Positions 26,178 to 36,361 are shown, numbered from the stretch's first letter. The stretch: DNA of 57,357 nt from Oceanobacillus indicireducens (GCF_014647195.1 NZ_BMOS01000023.1:1-57357), one strand, 5' to 3'. A program made the numbers and translations. Notes: a model not told the origin generated them from the sequence alone.

Positions 26178-26897
26178 TTATACTCTTTTCCGCAATACGT
26201 TAAATGTTATTTGATCCGAACGGAAATAATTAATCGAATAAAGTACAGGTCGATTCGACTCATCAAAATGGACCTGTCGCAACACAAGAAGCGGCGTATG
26301 CTGGTCACAGTTCATAATTTTTGATATTTCGTCGTGATAGGCAATTGTATTGATCTGTGACCTGGCATGGTTGATTACAATCCCAGCATCACCTAAGGAG
26401 TTGAAAATTGATTCCTCTCTTAGTTTATAACCCTTATGAAGAATACTATCCGGAACTTTATCAATACAATAAACTAAAGGGACTTCATCTGCCGTCCGAA
26501 CACGTTTCACTAGGAAAACCTGCTCGTCCTCCTCCAATTCCAACTCTTCTATATCATCCCGATGCGGTCCGACAATACCTGTAAATAAGATTTCTGTTCC
26601 TGATTTTTTTCCTTCTCTTTCAATCAATTCAGTAATACTGAATAGCTCTTCAATGCCACCCTGGAATACAGGTACTCGATTTACGAATGTGCCAATCCCA
26701 TGTTTACGGATAATAATATTTTCTTCTTCTAGTATTCGTAATGCTTCCCGTAATGTGTTCCTTGATACGCCAAGTGCCTTTGCCAAAGCTGTTTCGGATG
26801 GCAATTGTTCTCCCGGTTCAAGTTCACCATTGTTTATCTTTTCTCTGATTTGTTCGATAACAATCAAGTAACGCGGTTTTTGATAGTGACTTTTCAA
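26178..26897 (-). CDS. GntR family regulator with UTRA domain
   Basis: The 239-residue protein has an N-terminal winged helix (residues 8-75; LPSETALAKALGVSRNTLREALRILEEE) and a C-terminal UTRA ligand domain ending HFDESNRPVLYSINYFRSDQITF, as in HutC-type regulators. It lies between nupC and the deo/pun/pdp genes, and a 20-bp palindromic motif occurs at the promoters of both, so it most likely controls nucleoside use in response to a nucleoside or sugar phosphate. A promoter TTGAAA-N17-TACAAT precedes it. Confidence 0.92.
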   Translation of the reverse strand: MKSHYQKPRYLIVIEQIREKINNGELEPGEQLPSETALAKALGVSRNTLREALRILEEENIIIRKHGIGTFVNRVPVFQGGIEELFSITELIEREGKKSGTEILFTGIVGPHRDDIEELELEEDEQVFLVKRVRTADEVPLVYCIDKVPDSILHKGYKLREESIFNSLGDAGIVINHARSQINTIAYHDEISKIMNCDQHTPLLVLRQVHFDESNRPVLYSINYFRSDQITFNVLRKRV

Positions 26898-27089
26898 TGA
26901 GCGCTCTCCTCTCCATTTTCATATTGTATAGCATGGTCAGAACGCTTTCAATAGAAATTTAGATATTAAACCAAAGGAAAATGATGGATAACTAAAATTA
27001 CCAGCACGAGCCACGTCCACTCTGCGCCCAGCAACTATCAAACTTCACACTCCTCCAATCGATAAGTCCACATCAACTCAAAGAGAAAA

Positions 27090-27212
27090 GGAAGGCCGAC
27101 TAAGAACGGGCCAAGGCCCAACATCGGCATACCCCTAAAGGGGCATGTTTCCTTTATCTCATTCCGGAGTGCTCCAGTTTGTACGTTGCTAAACGGGCGC
27201 TTCCGCCTTTGT
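27090..27212 (-). repeat. Structured intergenic repeat-like element
   Basis: The 320-nt gap between the GntR and NCS2 genes holds no gene. On the minus strand after the NCS2 stop come several GC-rich hairpins: GGCGGAAGCGCC, CATGCCCCTTTAGGGGTATG (27130-27149) and GGGCCTTGGCCC (27108-27119). The composition is unlike the AT-rich spacers elsewhere. I believe related GC-rich spacers are dispersed in Bacillaceae genomes, but could not check. It may also serve as terminator. Confidence 0.5.
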
Positions 27213-27216
27213 TTCT

Positions 27217-28512
27217 TTATATCGCTTGTAATACGAAATTAATAAGGAATAACAGGGTAATGATATATAGTGGCATGGATACTTCTTTGCGTTTGCCTAC
27301 TGCAAGTTTTGCTAGTGGGTAAGCAATAAAGCCAAATGCTATTCCATCCGCGATACTGTATGTGAATGGGATCATTATTATAATGATTAGTGCAGGAAAG
27401 GCATCTGACAGATCCTTAAAATTAATGTTTTTAATATTAAGCATCATAAGTCCGCCTATTATAATTAAAATTGGCGATATTGCTGTGCTTGGAATTAACT
27501 TAATGACTGGAATGAAAAGAGATGCTACAAGAAATAGGAACCCAGTCACAATCGAGGTAATTCCTGTCCTGCCACCTGCTGCAATTCCAGCAGCTCCTTC
27601 AACCGTAGACACCGTAGGGCTTGTACCAAACAATCCGCTTAACATCGCTGATATGGAAACAGAACGGATAGCTGGGGTATACTGTTCATCCCGCTGTGCT
27701 TGTTTTAGTTGGCCACCTATCAGACCAATATTTTCAAACACGAGAACCATCGTCAGGGAAAATACGGCAATCCAAAATGTAATGGACATGATCCCATCGA
27801 AAGACATCGCATTGAAAACACCCGCATAATCAGCCAAGGATAAGTTAGCCCCTCCAGCTTGGTTAAAATCAATCAGGCCAAACATCCAGGCAATCATCGT
27901 TCCAACTAAAATGGTGATGAGGAAATGTCCCGGTATGTTACGGAGGAATAATCCAAGCGCTATAATAAATGTAAGGAAAAATGCTAATACTTCAGGGCTC
28001 CCGATATCACCAAGCGCAATGATGGAATGTTCCCCTCTCACAATAATATGACTCTTCTCTAAACCAATAAGTGCAAGGAACATCCCTAAACCAACCGTAA
28101 TGGCCTCTTTTAACGCATTTGGAATCGACTGAGCAAGAATCGTCGCTAATCGTGTAAATGATATGAGAACAAAAATAATCCCCGCTACAAATACAACCGC
28201 CAATGCTTCCTGCCAGGTTAGTCCCATGGCATGGACGAACGTATACGTGAACATCGCGTTCAATCCCATGCCCGGAACAAGAATCAAGGGCACATTCGCA
28301 CCGAATCCGACAATGAAACAGCCGACCATCGACGTTATAATTGTTGCCCAGACGGCACCTTCAATCGGAATTCCAGCATCCGAAAGTATCGTCGCATTTA
28401 CAACAATAATATATACAATTGCAAAGAATGAGATCAATCCTGCTAGGATCTCTTGCTTTACATTTGATCCTTTATCATAAACTCCAGTTATTCGATTTAA
28501 TTTATCTTTCAC
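27217..28512 (-). CDS. NCS2/AzgA family purine permease
   Basis: The 431-residue carrier has 12-14 membrane segments, VPLILVPGMGLNAMFTYTFVHAMG near residue 73 and FENIGLIGGQLKQA near residue 258. It is a paralogue of the PbuG encoded at 14539-15843. The sequence GRTGITSIVTGF is kept. It lies in the nucleoside operon 50 nt after deoC, so it probably handles purine bases released by the phosphorylases, in uptake or exchange. Whether it prefers guanine, hypoxanthine or adenine is not readable. Confidence 0.93.
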   Translation of the reverse strand: MKDKLNRITGVYDKGSNVKQEILAGLISFFAIVYIIVVNATILSDAGIPIEGAVWATIITSMVGCFIVGFGANVPLILVPGMGLNAMFTYTFVHAMGLTWQEALAVVFVAGIIFVLISFTRLATILAQSIPNALKEAITVGLGMFLALIGLEKSHIIVRGEHSIIALGDIGSPEVLAFFLTFIIALGLFLRNIPGHFLITILVGTMIAWMFGLIDFNQAGGANLSLADYAGVFNAMSFDGIMSITFWIAVFSLTMVLVFENIGLIGGQLKQAQRDEQYTPAIRSVSISAMLSGLFGTSPTVSTVEGAAGIAAGGRTGITSIVTGFLFLVASLFIPVIKLIPSTAISPILIIIGGLMMLNIKNINFKDLSDAFPALIIIIMIPFTYSIADGIAFGFIAYPLAKLAVGKRKEVSMPLYIITLLFLINFVLQAI

Positions 28513-28562
28513 TCTGTCTACTTCCTTCTAAAATTCCCTCGGCCCGCCCAGTCGTTTGATCG

Positions 28563-29213
28563 TTATTCGGTGACAATTTTAATCCCGGAACTTGCGCCGA
28601 TTCGACTAGCACCGGCATCTATCATAGCATGTGCATCTTCCTTACCGCGCACACCGCCAGAAGCTTTTACACCAATATCCGGGCCAACTGTTTCGCGCAT
28701 AAGTTTCACATCTTCCAGCGTGGCTCCTCCAGTAGAGAAGCCAGTTGAAGTCTTCACGTAATCTGCGCCTGCTTTTACAGAAAGTTCGCAAGCTCGAACC
28801 TTTTCTTCTTCTGTAAGTAAGCTCGTTTCGATAATTACTTTGACAAGCGCTTTACCTGCCGCAGCATTTACAACCGCACGAATATCATTTTCAACTGCTT
28901 CATCGTTTCCAGCTTTCAACTCGCCAATATTAATGACCATATCCACTTCGGTCGCACCATTTGCAATTGCATCCTTTGTTTCAAATGCTTTCGTTTCCGG
29001 TGTGTTGGCGCCTAGTGGAAAGCCGATAACGGTACAAACTTCTACGTCAGTACCTTTTAATTGTTCCGCTGCTTCTTTCACCCAAGTTGGATTTACACAT
29101 ACGGAATAGAAGTTATATTCCTTTGCTTCCTTACATAAAGTTATGATTTGCTCTTTCACTGAATCAGCTTTGAGCAACGTATGGTCAATCATTTTCGCGA
29201 TATTCTCTGTCAT
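28563..29213 (-). CDS. deoC: Deoxyribose-phosphate aldolase
   Basis: DeoC cleaves deoxyribose-5-phosphate to glyceraldehyde-3-phosphate and acetaldehyde. The 216-residue protein has [10 protein letters not shown] at the start, [14 protein letters not shown] near residue 55, the conserved Asp in [10 protein letters not shown] near residue 92, KVIIETSLL near residue 122 and the Schiff-base lysine in [14 protein letters not shown] near residue 152. It lies 14 nt after punA. Together with deoB and the phosphorylases it completes breakdown of deoxynucleosides. Confidence 0.97.
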   Translation of the reverse strand: MTENIAKMIDHTLLKADSVKEQIITLCKEAKEYNFYSVCVNPTWVKEAAEQLKGTDVEVCTVIGFPLGANTPETKAFETKDAIANGATEVDMVINIGELKAGNDEAVENDIRAVVNAAAGKALVKVIIETSLLTEEEKVRACELSVKAGADYVKTSTGFSTGGATLEDVKLMRETVGPDIGVKASGGVRGKEDAHAMIDAGASRIGASSGIKIVTE

Positions 29214-29227
29214 TTTCTCACCTCATC

Positions 29228-30058
29228 TTATTTATGGGAACTTGGTAAACGGCGTACGATGCCTCTAACTAATTTGAGGAAATCCGCTTTTACTTTTTCT
29301 GTTGTTTCCATTACTTCTTCATGGGATAATGGCTGGTCTAAGATTCCTGCAGCCATATTCGAAATACAGGATATTCCAAGCACTTTCATCCCGCTATGCT
29401 TAGCGACAATCACTTCCGGAACGGTAGACATTCCGACCGCATCCCCGCCTACTTGTTGCAGCATTCGAACTTCCGCTGGTGTTTCATAACTTGGTCCACT
29501 ATTCCAGACGTAAACACCTTTTTGTAACGGAATTTCTAGAGTTTCAGCAACCTCTTCCATTAGTTCCTGATATTTGCGATCATAGGCAGTTGACATATCC
29601 GGGAAACGGACGCCAAGTTCCGCATCATTCGGACCGATTAACGGATTTATTCCGACATTATTAATATGGTCCGTAATCATCATTAAATCTCCTGCTTCAA
29701 ACGCTGGGTTCACTCCTCCAGCCGCATTCGTGACGATTACCTTGTCAATCCCTAGCTGCCTCATCACTCGAACCGGGAAGGTCACTTCATCTAAACCGTA
29801 ACCTTCATAGAAATGGAAACGCCCTTGCATAGCAAGTACCGTTTTTCCTTCAAGTTCACCAATAACAAGTCTGCCAGCATGCCCTTCCACCGTCGAAACC
29901 GGGAAATTGGGTATATCCTCATACGTTATCTGTACCGGATTTTCTATTTCCTCCGCGAGTACACCAAGACCTGAACCAAGAATAAGACCAATTTCAGGAC
30001 GTGCTGTCAATTTATCGTTAATAAACGTTGCAGCTGTTTCAATTGCTGTTTTATTCAT
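29228..30058 (-). CDS. punA: Purine-nucleoside phosphorylase (trimeric type)
   Basis: The 276-residue enzyme splits inosine and guanosine with phosphate. It has GLILGSGLGVLAEEIENPVQI near residue 22, EGHAGRLVIG near residue 62, MQGRFHFYEGYGLDEVTFPVRVM near residue 78 and the base-binding VTNAAGGVN near residue 112. The Glu and Asn for 6-oxopurines (SGPSYETPAEVR, SNMAAG) are present, so adenosine is a poor substrate. The ATG 30056-30058 follows GAGGGGGAGAGAC; the open frame extends five residues further and overlaps deoB. Confidence 0.96.
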   Translation of the reverse strand: MNKTAIETAATFINDKLTARPEIGLILGSGLGVLAEEIENPVQITYEDIPNFPVSTVEGHAGRLVIGELEGKTVLAMQGRFHFYEGYGLDEVTFPVRVMRQLGIDKVIVTNAAGGVNPAFEAGDLMMITDHINNVGINPLIGPNDAELGVRFPDMSTAYDRKYQELMEEVAETLEIPLQKGVYVWNSGPSYETPAEVRMLQQVGGDAVGMSTVPEVIVAKHSGMKVLGISCISNMAAGILDQPLSHEEVMETTEKVKADFLKLVRGIVRRLPSSHK

Positions 30059-30069
30059 GTCTCTCCCCC

Positions 30070-31251
30070 TCACTTTATTTCATTTAAAAAGCTTTGCCCG
30101 AACTTCGGACTTATAACTTGAAAGTTGTCGGCGACCGTTTCGCCAAGATCGGCAAATGTTTTCCGTAACGGCAGTTCTTTTCCTACTGCTATTCCCTTAT
30201 GATGGACGAGTAACGGAACATATTCTCTCGTATGATCGGTTCCATGATGGACGGGGTCATTTCCGTGGTCAGCTGTAATGATGAGTAAATCATCTTCTCT
30301 TAACTTCTCAAACACTTCTGGAAGTCTTGCATCATATTCTTCCAGCGCTTCTCCGTAGCCTTGAGGATTACGGCGATGACCATACTTCGCGTCAAAGTCA
30401 ACTAGGTTTAAGAAGCTCAAACCAGTAAAGTCCATATCCATCGTTTCCAGTAATTTATCCATACCATCCATATTAGATACGGTTCTTAGAGATTCTGTTA
30501 CTCCTTCTCCATCGAATATATCGGAAATCTTACCAATTGCAATCACGTCATAGTTTGCATCTTTCAATTCGCTCATCACTGTCCGCCCGAATGGTTTCAA
30601 AGCATAGTCATGACGATTTGCCGTCCGCTCGAAGCTGCCAGGTTCTCCGATAAACGGACGGGCAATGACACGACCAACCATATACTCCGGATCATTCAAT
30701 ACTTCACGGGCATACTCACAGATTTCATATAGTTCCTCAAGCGGAACAATGTCTTCGTGTGCAGCTATTTGTAATACGGAGTCGGCTGATGTATAAACAA
30801 TTAGCGCTCCTGTATCCATATGTTCTTTCCCTAGCTCTTCAATAATCTCCGTTCCCGATGCCGGTTTATTTGCAATCACTTTCCTACCGGATTTCTCTTC
30901 TAATTTTTGAATGACTTCATCAGGGAATCCGTCCGGGAATGTACGGAACGGTGTATCAATGTAAAGCCCCATGATTTCCCAGTGTCCTGTCATCGTATCT
31001 TTTCCAGCAGAAGCTTCCTGCATTTTTGTATAATGTGCAAGTGGTTTTTCTACAGGCCCAATGCCTCTTAACTCGTGAATATTGCCTAGCCCTAATTTCT
31101 CCATATTTGGCATATGAAGCCCATCCATATGCTCGGCAATGTGACCAAGAGTATTCGCTCCTACGTCATTATATTTCTCAGCATCCGGTGCCTCACCAAT
31201 TCCAACAGAATCCATAACAACAACAAATACTCGCTTAAATGTATGACTCAT
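30070..31251 (-). CDS. deoB: Phosphopentomutase
   Basis: DeoB converts (deoxy)ribose-1-phosphate to the 5-phosphate. The 393-residue protein has the metal motif [14 protein letters not shown] near residue 10, the GHWEIMGL segment near residue 92 around the phosphorylated Thr ([10 protein letters not shown]), and [25 protein letters not shown] near residue 320. It links the nucleoside phosphorylases to deoC and to the pentose phosphate pathway. It lies between pdp and punA with short gaps. Confidence 0.97.
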   Translation of the reverse strand: MSHTFKRVFVVVMDSVGIGEAPDAEKYNDVGANTLGHIAEHMDGLHMPNMEKLGLGNIHELRGIGPVEKPLAHYTKMQEASAGKDTMTGHWEIMGLYIDTPFRTFPDGFPDEVIQKLEEKSGRKVIANKPASGTEIIEELGKEHMDTGALIVYTSADSVLQIAAHEDIVPLEELYEICEYAREVLNDPEYMVGRVIARPFIGEPGSFERTANRHDYALKPFGRTVMSELKDANYDVIAIGKISDIFDGEGVTESLRTVSNMDGMDKLLETMDMDFTGLSFLNLVDFDAKYGHRRNPQGYGEALEEYDARLPEVFEKLREDDLLIITADHGNDPVHHGTDHTREYVPLLVHHKGIAVGKELPLRKTFADLGETVADNFQVISPKFGQSFLNEIK

Positions 31252-31282
31252 TAATCTTCACTCCTTTAAAAATGTTGTTCTT

Positions 31283-32587
31283 TTATTCATAAATGACATC
31301 ATAGATTAGGGGTTTTTTCTCTATCTTTTCTTTGGAAACAGAATAGGATCCATAAATCTTATCGATCACATCTTTTACATCTTCCCGGTTACTATGAATT
31401 GTCACAAGCGATTCGCCTTTTTTCACTTCATCACCGATCTTTTTATTCAGCACGAGTCCAACTGCTAAATCAATTTCGGATTCCTTCGTTAGACGTCCCG
31501 CTCCAAGTAAGCTTGCTGCAATTCCTATTTCATTCGCAATGATTTCTGATACAAAGCCATCTTCTTTTGCTTCCACTTCAAATGTGTAGGAGCTCTTAGG
31601 TAGTTTTTCCGGCGCATCGACAATCGATGCATCTCCGCCTTGCGCTGTGATCATTGTTTTGAATGTTTCAATCGCTTTTCCTGAGTTAATTGCTTCCTCA
31701 AGCATTTCTTTCGCTTGTTCAATGGAATCTGCTTTCTTACCGAGATAAACCATCCGGCTGCCGAGCTCAAGACAGAGTTCATGTAAATCAACTGGTCCTT
31801 CTCCCCGTAATGTGTCAATGGCTTCTTTTACTTCAAGCGCATTACCAACTGCAAATCCTAAAGGCTGGTTCATATCCGAGATAACCCCTATCGTTTCTCT
31901 TCCAGCTCCATTACCAATTTGTACCATCGCATGGGCTAATTCCTTGGAATCTTCCAATGTCTTCATAAATGCCCCAGAGCCTGTCTTCACATCAAGTACA
32001 ATTGCATCTGCACCGGAAGCAATTTTCTTACTCATAATCGAACTTGCGATTAAGGGAATCGCATTTACCGTAGCCGTTACATCACGTAAGCTATAAATCT
32101 TTTTATCAGCAGGTGTTAAGTTACCACTTTGGCCGACAACTGCGACTTTGTTTTTATTCGTAAGTTCAATGAATGTTTCCGGTTCGATTTCAACTTGAAA
32201 GCCTGCAATAGATTCCAGCTTATCAACCGTACCACCTGTATGCCCTAGACCACGGCCGGACATCTTCGGAACAGGAACACCTACAGCGGCTACGAGTGGT
32301 GCAAGGATTAATGTTGTTGTATCACCCACCCCGCCAGTAGAGTGCTTATCGACTTTCACACCGTCAATTTCTGATAGATCGACTTGGTCTCCAGATTCAA
32401 CCATCGCTTTTGTTAAATTTACCCGTTCTTCTGTCGTCATATCCTGGAAATAAACAGCCATTAGGAATGCGGACATTTGATAATCAGGAACTTCACCATT
32501 TGTATACCCTTCAATTACAAATTCAATTTCCTCTTTTGTTAATTCCAATCCATCACGTTTCTTCTCAAGAACATCTACCATTCTCAT
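31283..32587 (-). CDS. pdp: Pyrimidine-nucleoside phosphorylase
   Basis: The 434-residue enzyme cleaves uridine and (deoxy)thymidine. It carries the family signature [18 protein letters not shown] near residue 113 and [14 protein letters not shown] near residue 83, with the C-terminal barrel-sandwich domain typical of Pdp and not of the longer archaeal forms. It is the first gene of the operon pdp-deoB-punA-deoC-permease. AAGGAAGGTG precedes the ATG. A promoter with an embedded operator lies at 32716-32744. Confidence 0.96.
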   Translation of the reverse strand: MRMVDVLEKKRDGLELTKEEIEFVIEGYTNGEVPDYQMSAFLMAVYFQDMTTEERVNLTKAMVESGDQVDLSEIDGVKVDKHSTGGVGDTTTLILAPLVAAVGVPVPKMSGRGLGHTGGTVDKLESIAGFQVEIEPETFIELTNKNKVAVVGQSGNLTPADKKIYSLRDVTATVNAIPLIASSIMSKKIASGADAIVLDVKTGSGAFMKTLEDSKELAHAMVQIGNGAGRETIGVISDMNQPLGFAVGNALEVKEAIDTLRGEGPVDLHELCLELGSRMVYLGKKADSIEQAKEMLEEAINSGKAIETFKTMITAQGGDASIVDAPEKLPKSSYTFEVEAKEDGFVSEIIANEIGIAASLLGAGRLTKESEIDLAVGLVLNKKIGDEVKKGESLVTIHSNREDVKDVIDKIYGSYSVSKEKIEKKPLIYDVIYE

Positions 32588-32660
32588 GTGGAAAGCACCT
32601 TCCTTTTTATATTATGTTTTACGGTTTCAAATACTTTTATCCAACAAAGCAACTGACTAC

Positions 32661-32678
32661 TTATAGGACGTCCAACAA
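32661..32678. promoter_or_regulatory. Second operator of the pdp operon
   Basis: TTATAGGACGTCCAACAA carries the same palindromic GGACGTCC core as 26081-26100 and 32721-32740, with flanks TT and ACAA forming outer half-sites. It lies about 45 bp downstream of the transcription start predicted from 32716-32744. Confidence 0.65.
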
Positions 32679-32715
32679 CTACTAATTAGAAAGCCCTTTC
32701 AGTCGTTCTACAACC

Positions 32716-32744
32716 AGTATATGATTGGACGTCCTACAAGTCAA
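32716..32744 (-). promoter_or_regulatory. Promoter of the pdp operon with embedded operator
   Basis: On the minus strand TTGACT (32739-32744) and TATACT (32716-32721) are 17 bp apart, and the 17-bp spacer is almost wholly the operator core TGTAGGACGTCCAATCA. A bound repressor would block RNA polymerase directly. The operator 20-mer is 32721-32740. Confidence 0.82.
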
Positions 32745-32828
32745 CTGTTTTATTATTCAAACATTTCGGTTTGACTGGTGAATGTGAATATAATAATAAC
32801 GCCATAATAAACAACTGGTTTCTTATAC

Positions 32829-32868
32829 AAAAAAAGGAATTGGAAGCTTTGAGGTAGCTCTCCAATCC
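32829..32868 (-). terminator. Terminator after the DapA-family pseudogene
   Basis: On the minus strand GGATTGGA pairs with TCCAATTCC and a run of seven Us follows, about 60 nt after the stop at 32930. Confidence 0.8.
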
Positions 32869-32929
32869 CTAATCTAAATTTGTTTATTATTCTACTCCAC
32901 TTTCTAAAGTATAAAATTTATTCAAGAAA

Positions 32930-33755
32930 CTAGTTTCCTATCGGACTTCTACAAATCCCCACTTGAAAACCTTTCTGATTCAAGATTCTTTTCACATTTA
33001 CAATTGCATTTCCTTGATAAACCTGCTCTAAAATCATGCCTATTTCCATTATTTCTTGTTCGTTCTCCTGTCGCCCTTCTAACAATCCGCGAAACCAATT
33101 ATTGATTACTCGTGGCGCTATATTCCCTGCAATAGACGATAATCGGTAATAGCCATAAGATATTTTCTCCTCTAAATCTACTTCTCCGCCTGCATAAAAA
33201 TAAAATTCATTGCGCTTGAGATGATTTTTAATCGCTTCAACTTTTTTCTTTAGCCCCGGCATCCTTAATTCCCAGGACTAATTCAAGCTTGCTCAATTCA
33301 AGAATACTGTCAACGGAAAGGTCGAAACCAGTTCTCTTCGGATTGTTATATAAAATGGTAGGTTTCTTACTCCGTTCCAAAATGCTCTTTGCATAGCTGA
33401 CAGCCTCTTCCTGTGTCGGTAAAATATAAGGAGGAAAGCCAAGCATAACTCCCGCGATTTTTGTCTCTTGAATCCTTTCCGCAAGTTCCTCCGCTTTTTT
33501 CTGCCTAACGGAAGAAACACCGAATATGATTTCCATCTCGTTAATGAGTTCTTCTTCCTTTTCTAAGCGGTTAAGGAGTTCCATTTTCTCTTGCAGGTTT
33601 AAACTATGCTGTTCACCAGTTGTTCCTGAAACAAGTACAGACCTTATCCCTTGTTTATAAAGGTTTCTTATATGGTTGATTGTTCCATCCAGGTCCACTG
33701 ATTCATCTTCTAAAAAAGCTGTCGGTACGGCAATATGAAACTGTTCTTTCAGCAT
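32930..33755 (-). pseudogene. DapA/NAL family aldolase, broken by one extra A
   Basis: Two overlapping frames give one protein of the dihydrodipicolinate synthase/N-acetylneuraminate lyase family. The first 172 codons hold LVSGTTGEQHSL, the Tyr in TILYNNPKRTG and the Schiff-base Lys in VLGIKDAG; the second frame holds the C-terminal part from KVEAIKNHLKR to the end. At 33242-33247 a run of six As (minus strand) replaces the five that would join AKE-K-VEA in frame. It may be a true pseudogene, a slippery-tract gene rescued by slippage, or a sequencing error. It lies just downstream of an MFS carrier gene; specific substrate unknown. Confidence 0.85.
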
Positions 33756-33772
33756 CCTGTTACCTCCATTTT

Positions 33773-34969
33773 TTAATTATCGATAACGACATCCCGACCA
33801 GCGAGCACTCCTGATATCACGATGATTATTCCAATTGCAATTAATACGATAATCGGCGCCGTCCAGCTGCCCATTACATCATAAAATCCTCCAAATGCAA
33901 TTGGTCCCGTTGCCGCGATAAGATAGCCAATCGATTGGGCCATCCCAGATAAATCAGAGGCCTCATAACCATTTCTAGTTCGTAATGTAAAGAACATCAT
34001 CGATAAGCTGTAACCACTGCCACATCCAATCCCAATTAAGATAGCGGAAATAATGAGTATACTAAGATTGCTGCTAAATAACCCCGCTGAACCGAGGATG
34101 AAAACAATACCCGTAAACGCTCCTAATAATTTTTGGTTTTTCATTCGGTCGGCGAGCACCGGAATAATAAAGTTTACTGGAATAATGCCTAACAACATCA
34201 CCGAGATGATCAACCCTGCCTGACTAAGCGAATAACCATGAGACTGCAGAATATCAGGCAGCCAGGTTAGTGGGGTAAAATACATCAATGATTGAAAACC
34301 CATAAAAATTGTTACGTTCCAAGCTGTAGCAGAAGTCCACATTTTTGTTTTTTTCTGTTCGACATTTAAGTCAGGTTGGGGCTGTGGGTTTCTTACTTGC
34401 GGATACCAAACAATGAGAGCAATTAGGATTAATGCGACCCATATTCCCAAGGAAACTCTCCAGCCAAATCCTTCAATATTCGATAATGGTACACTAACCC
34501 CAGAAGCTAGTGCACCAAATATATTCATAAATATCGTATACAGACCTGTCATTAAGCCGATTTTAAAGGGAAAACGCATTTTTATAAGACCTGGAAGCAA
34601 CACATTTCCAAAAGCAATCGTAATCCCGATCAGAGCGGTCCCAATAAATAATGTGCTAATTCCATTAGCAGACCGAACAACAATCCCAAGCCCCAATATC
34701 ATCATCGCTAAAAATATCGTCTTTTCCATACCGAACCGGTTTGCGATTTTCGGTACAAATGGGGAAACAAACGCAAATGCCAGTAGCGGTAAAGTTGAGA
34801 TTGAGCCCATCACCGAACTGCTTACGTCTAAATTATCGCGGATAACTGGCACCAGTGAGCCAATTGATGTGATGGGAACACGTAAATTAGAAGCAAATAA
34901 CATAATTCCTGCAACTAATAGAAGGCTAATTGTCTCATTTTTCCTTCTCTGTTCTGTATCTAATACCAT
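33773..34969 (-). CDS. MFS transporter, CynX/NimT family
   Basis: The 398-residue carrier has 12 membrane segments. FASNLRVPITSIGSLVPVIRD near residue 30 and the central KIGLMTGLYTIFMNIFGALASG are shared with the CynX/NimT branch (cyanate, nitroimidazole and B. subtilis YycB-like carriers). I take the ATG 34967-34969 behind TTGGAGG; a GTG twelve codons upstream also lies in frame. A close paralogue is at 54807-56054. Neighbours on the same strand are the trans-sulfuration enzyme (upstream) and the DapA-family pseudogene (downstream). Substrate unknown. Confidence 0.9.
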   Translation of the reverse strand: MVLDTEQRRKNETISLLLVAGIMLFASNLRVPITSIGSLVPVIRDNLDVSSSVMGSISTLPLLAFAFVSPFVPKIANRFGMEKTIFLAMMILGLGIVVRSANGISTLFIGTALIGITIAFGNVLLPGLIKMRFPFKIGLMTGLYTIFMNIFGALASGVSVPLSNIEGFGWRVSLGIWVALILIALIVWYPQVRNPQPQPDLNVEQKKTKMWTSATAWNVTIFMGFQSLMYFTPLTWLPDILQSHGYSLSQAGLIISVMLLGIIPVNFIIPVLADRMKNQKLLGAFTGIVFILGSAGLFSSNLSILIISAILIGIGCGSGYSLSMMFFTLRTRNGYEASDLSGMAQSIGYLIAATGPIAFGGFYDVMGSWTAPIIVLIAIGIIIVISGVLAGRDVVIDN

Positions 34970-35009
34970 TTTATTGATGCCTCCAAGCTTCCTTTCATGT
35001 ATCACGAAC

Positions 35010-36137
35010 TTACTCTAATGCCTGTGACAAATCCTCTTTCAAGTCTTCTATATTTTCAATTCCAACAGAAACACGTAATAAATTAGCTGGTGCCATCGTT
35101 TTATCTTTTTCAACGGAGGCGCGATGTTCAATGAGACTATGTGTCCCGCCTAGACTCGTTGCACGTGTAAATATTTTTACGTTTGCTGCAACTTCCATTG
35201 CTTCTTTCTCGCCGCCTTTTACTTGGAAAGATAACATCCCGCCGAATGAACTCATTTGTTTAGCTGCAATCGCATGCCCTGCGTGACTAGCAAGGCCAGG
35301 ATAATGGACCGCTTCGACTTTCGGATGTGCTTCAAGGAATTCCGCAAGTTCTAAAGCATTTGCACAATGGACTCTCATCCTTGGTGAAAGCGATTGGACA
35401 CCCCGGAGAGCCAGCCAACAATCAAACGGTGAAGGAACTGCACCTTTTTCATGCTGCCAAGCACGCAAATTTTTCAAATAGATACTATCAGACTTAGCCA
35501 CAATTGCCCCAACCATTAAATCACTATGACCTCCAATATATTTTGTAACAGAATGAAGAGAAAAATCAACTCCATATGAAAGGGGACGTTGTAAAGCCGG
35601 GGTTGGCCATGTATTATCAACGACCGTGTAAGCCTCTGCTTTTTGTGCAATCTTCGTAATTGCTTTGATATCGACTATTTTCACGAGCGGGTTAGATGGT
35701 GTCTCCATCCAGACAAGACCTGTCGGCGCATCTTGTATCACCTTTTCCACTTCAGCAAGATTCGTCATATCTGCGATGGCAATATCGAATCTCTTTCCAA
35801 TATCCGTCTCAGATATAAGTGCACGAATACCGAAATACATATCATCCGGCATCACAACCCGGCGTGGTAAATCTTGCGGCAGTGCCTCGATTATAGAAGA
35901 AATCGCTGCCATACCGGAAGCATAAGTCACACAGTCAAACCCGGATTCAAGCGATGTCAGACACGCTTCCAGTGCTCGACGATTCGGATTATCCCCGCGA
36001 CTATACATGAAATCATTTGTATACGAGCCATCTGCAGCTCGTTCATATGTAGTAGATAAATGAAGTGGACTCGTCACTGCCCCAGTTAACGGGTCTATTC
36101 CTCGCCCAACGTGAATTGCCTTTGTTTCAAAACGCAT
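35010..36137 (-). CDS. Cys/Met metabolism PLP-dependent enzyme (trans-sulfuration family)
   Basis: The 375-residue enzyme belongs to the cystathionine gamma-synthase/beta-lyase/gamma-lyase fold. It has YSRGDNPNRRALEACLTSLE near residue 45, the cofactor-binding TYASGMAAISS near residue 70, and the PLP lysine in SLHSVTKYIGGHSDLMVG near residue 193. EHRASVEKDKTMAPANLLRVSVGIE near residue 340 binds the substrate carboxylate. Which of the related reactions it performs is not decidable. I see no SAM riboswitch or T-box upstream. It may be cotranscribed with the MFS gene 40 nt downstream. Confidence 0.92.
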   Translation of the reverse strand: MRFETKAIHVGRGIDPLTGAVTSPLHLSTTYERAADGSYTNDFMYSRGDNPNRRALEACLTSLESGFDCVTYASGMAAISSIIEALPQDLPRRVVMPDDMYFGIRALISETDIGKRFDIAIADMTNLAEVEKVIQDAPTGLVWMETPSNPLVKIVDIKAITKIAQKAEAYTVVDNTWPTPALQRPLSYGVDFSLHSVTKYIGGHSDLMVGAIVAKSDSIYLKNLRAWQHEKGAVPSPFDCWLALRGVQSLSPRMRVHCANALELAEFLEAHPKVEAVHYPGLASHAGHAIAAKQMSSFGGMLSFQVKGGEKEAMEVAANVKIFTRATSLGGTHSLIEHRASVEKDKTMAPANLLRVSVGIENIEDLKEDLSQALE

Positions 36138-36285
36138 ATAATTTCCTCACTTTCAAAGTTTTTGTTGTCTATTCATCTAATACTATAGTAAATCTTGATA
36201 TTTTTAAAGTTTCTGTTATTAATTACCTATATCGTTTGTTGGATGAATAAATTTGTCATTAACCGAACTTCCGCAGACTGAAACA

Positions 36286-36319
36286 CAAAAAAACCCCACC
36301 AGCTCATGAGGCGGGGTTT
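36286..36319. terminator. Bidirectional terminator near 36300
   Basis: AAACCCCxCC (36291-36300) pairs with GGxGGGGTTT (36310-36319); the minus strand continues with seven Us. It lies after the small membrane ORF on the minus strand and upstream of the trans-sulfuration gene. Confidence 0.85.
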
Positions 36320-36361
36320 ATTTAGATTATCCTATGTTCTTTAAGAGTGCCTGGCACTTCC

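Noticed and set aside
35010-36250. SAM riboswitch or T-box before the trans-sulfuration gene
   Set aside because: The short AT-rich leader shows no SAM-box stems, no T-box sequence and no terminator.
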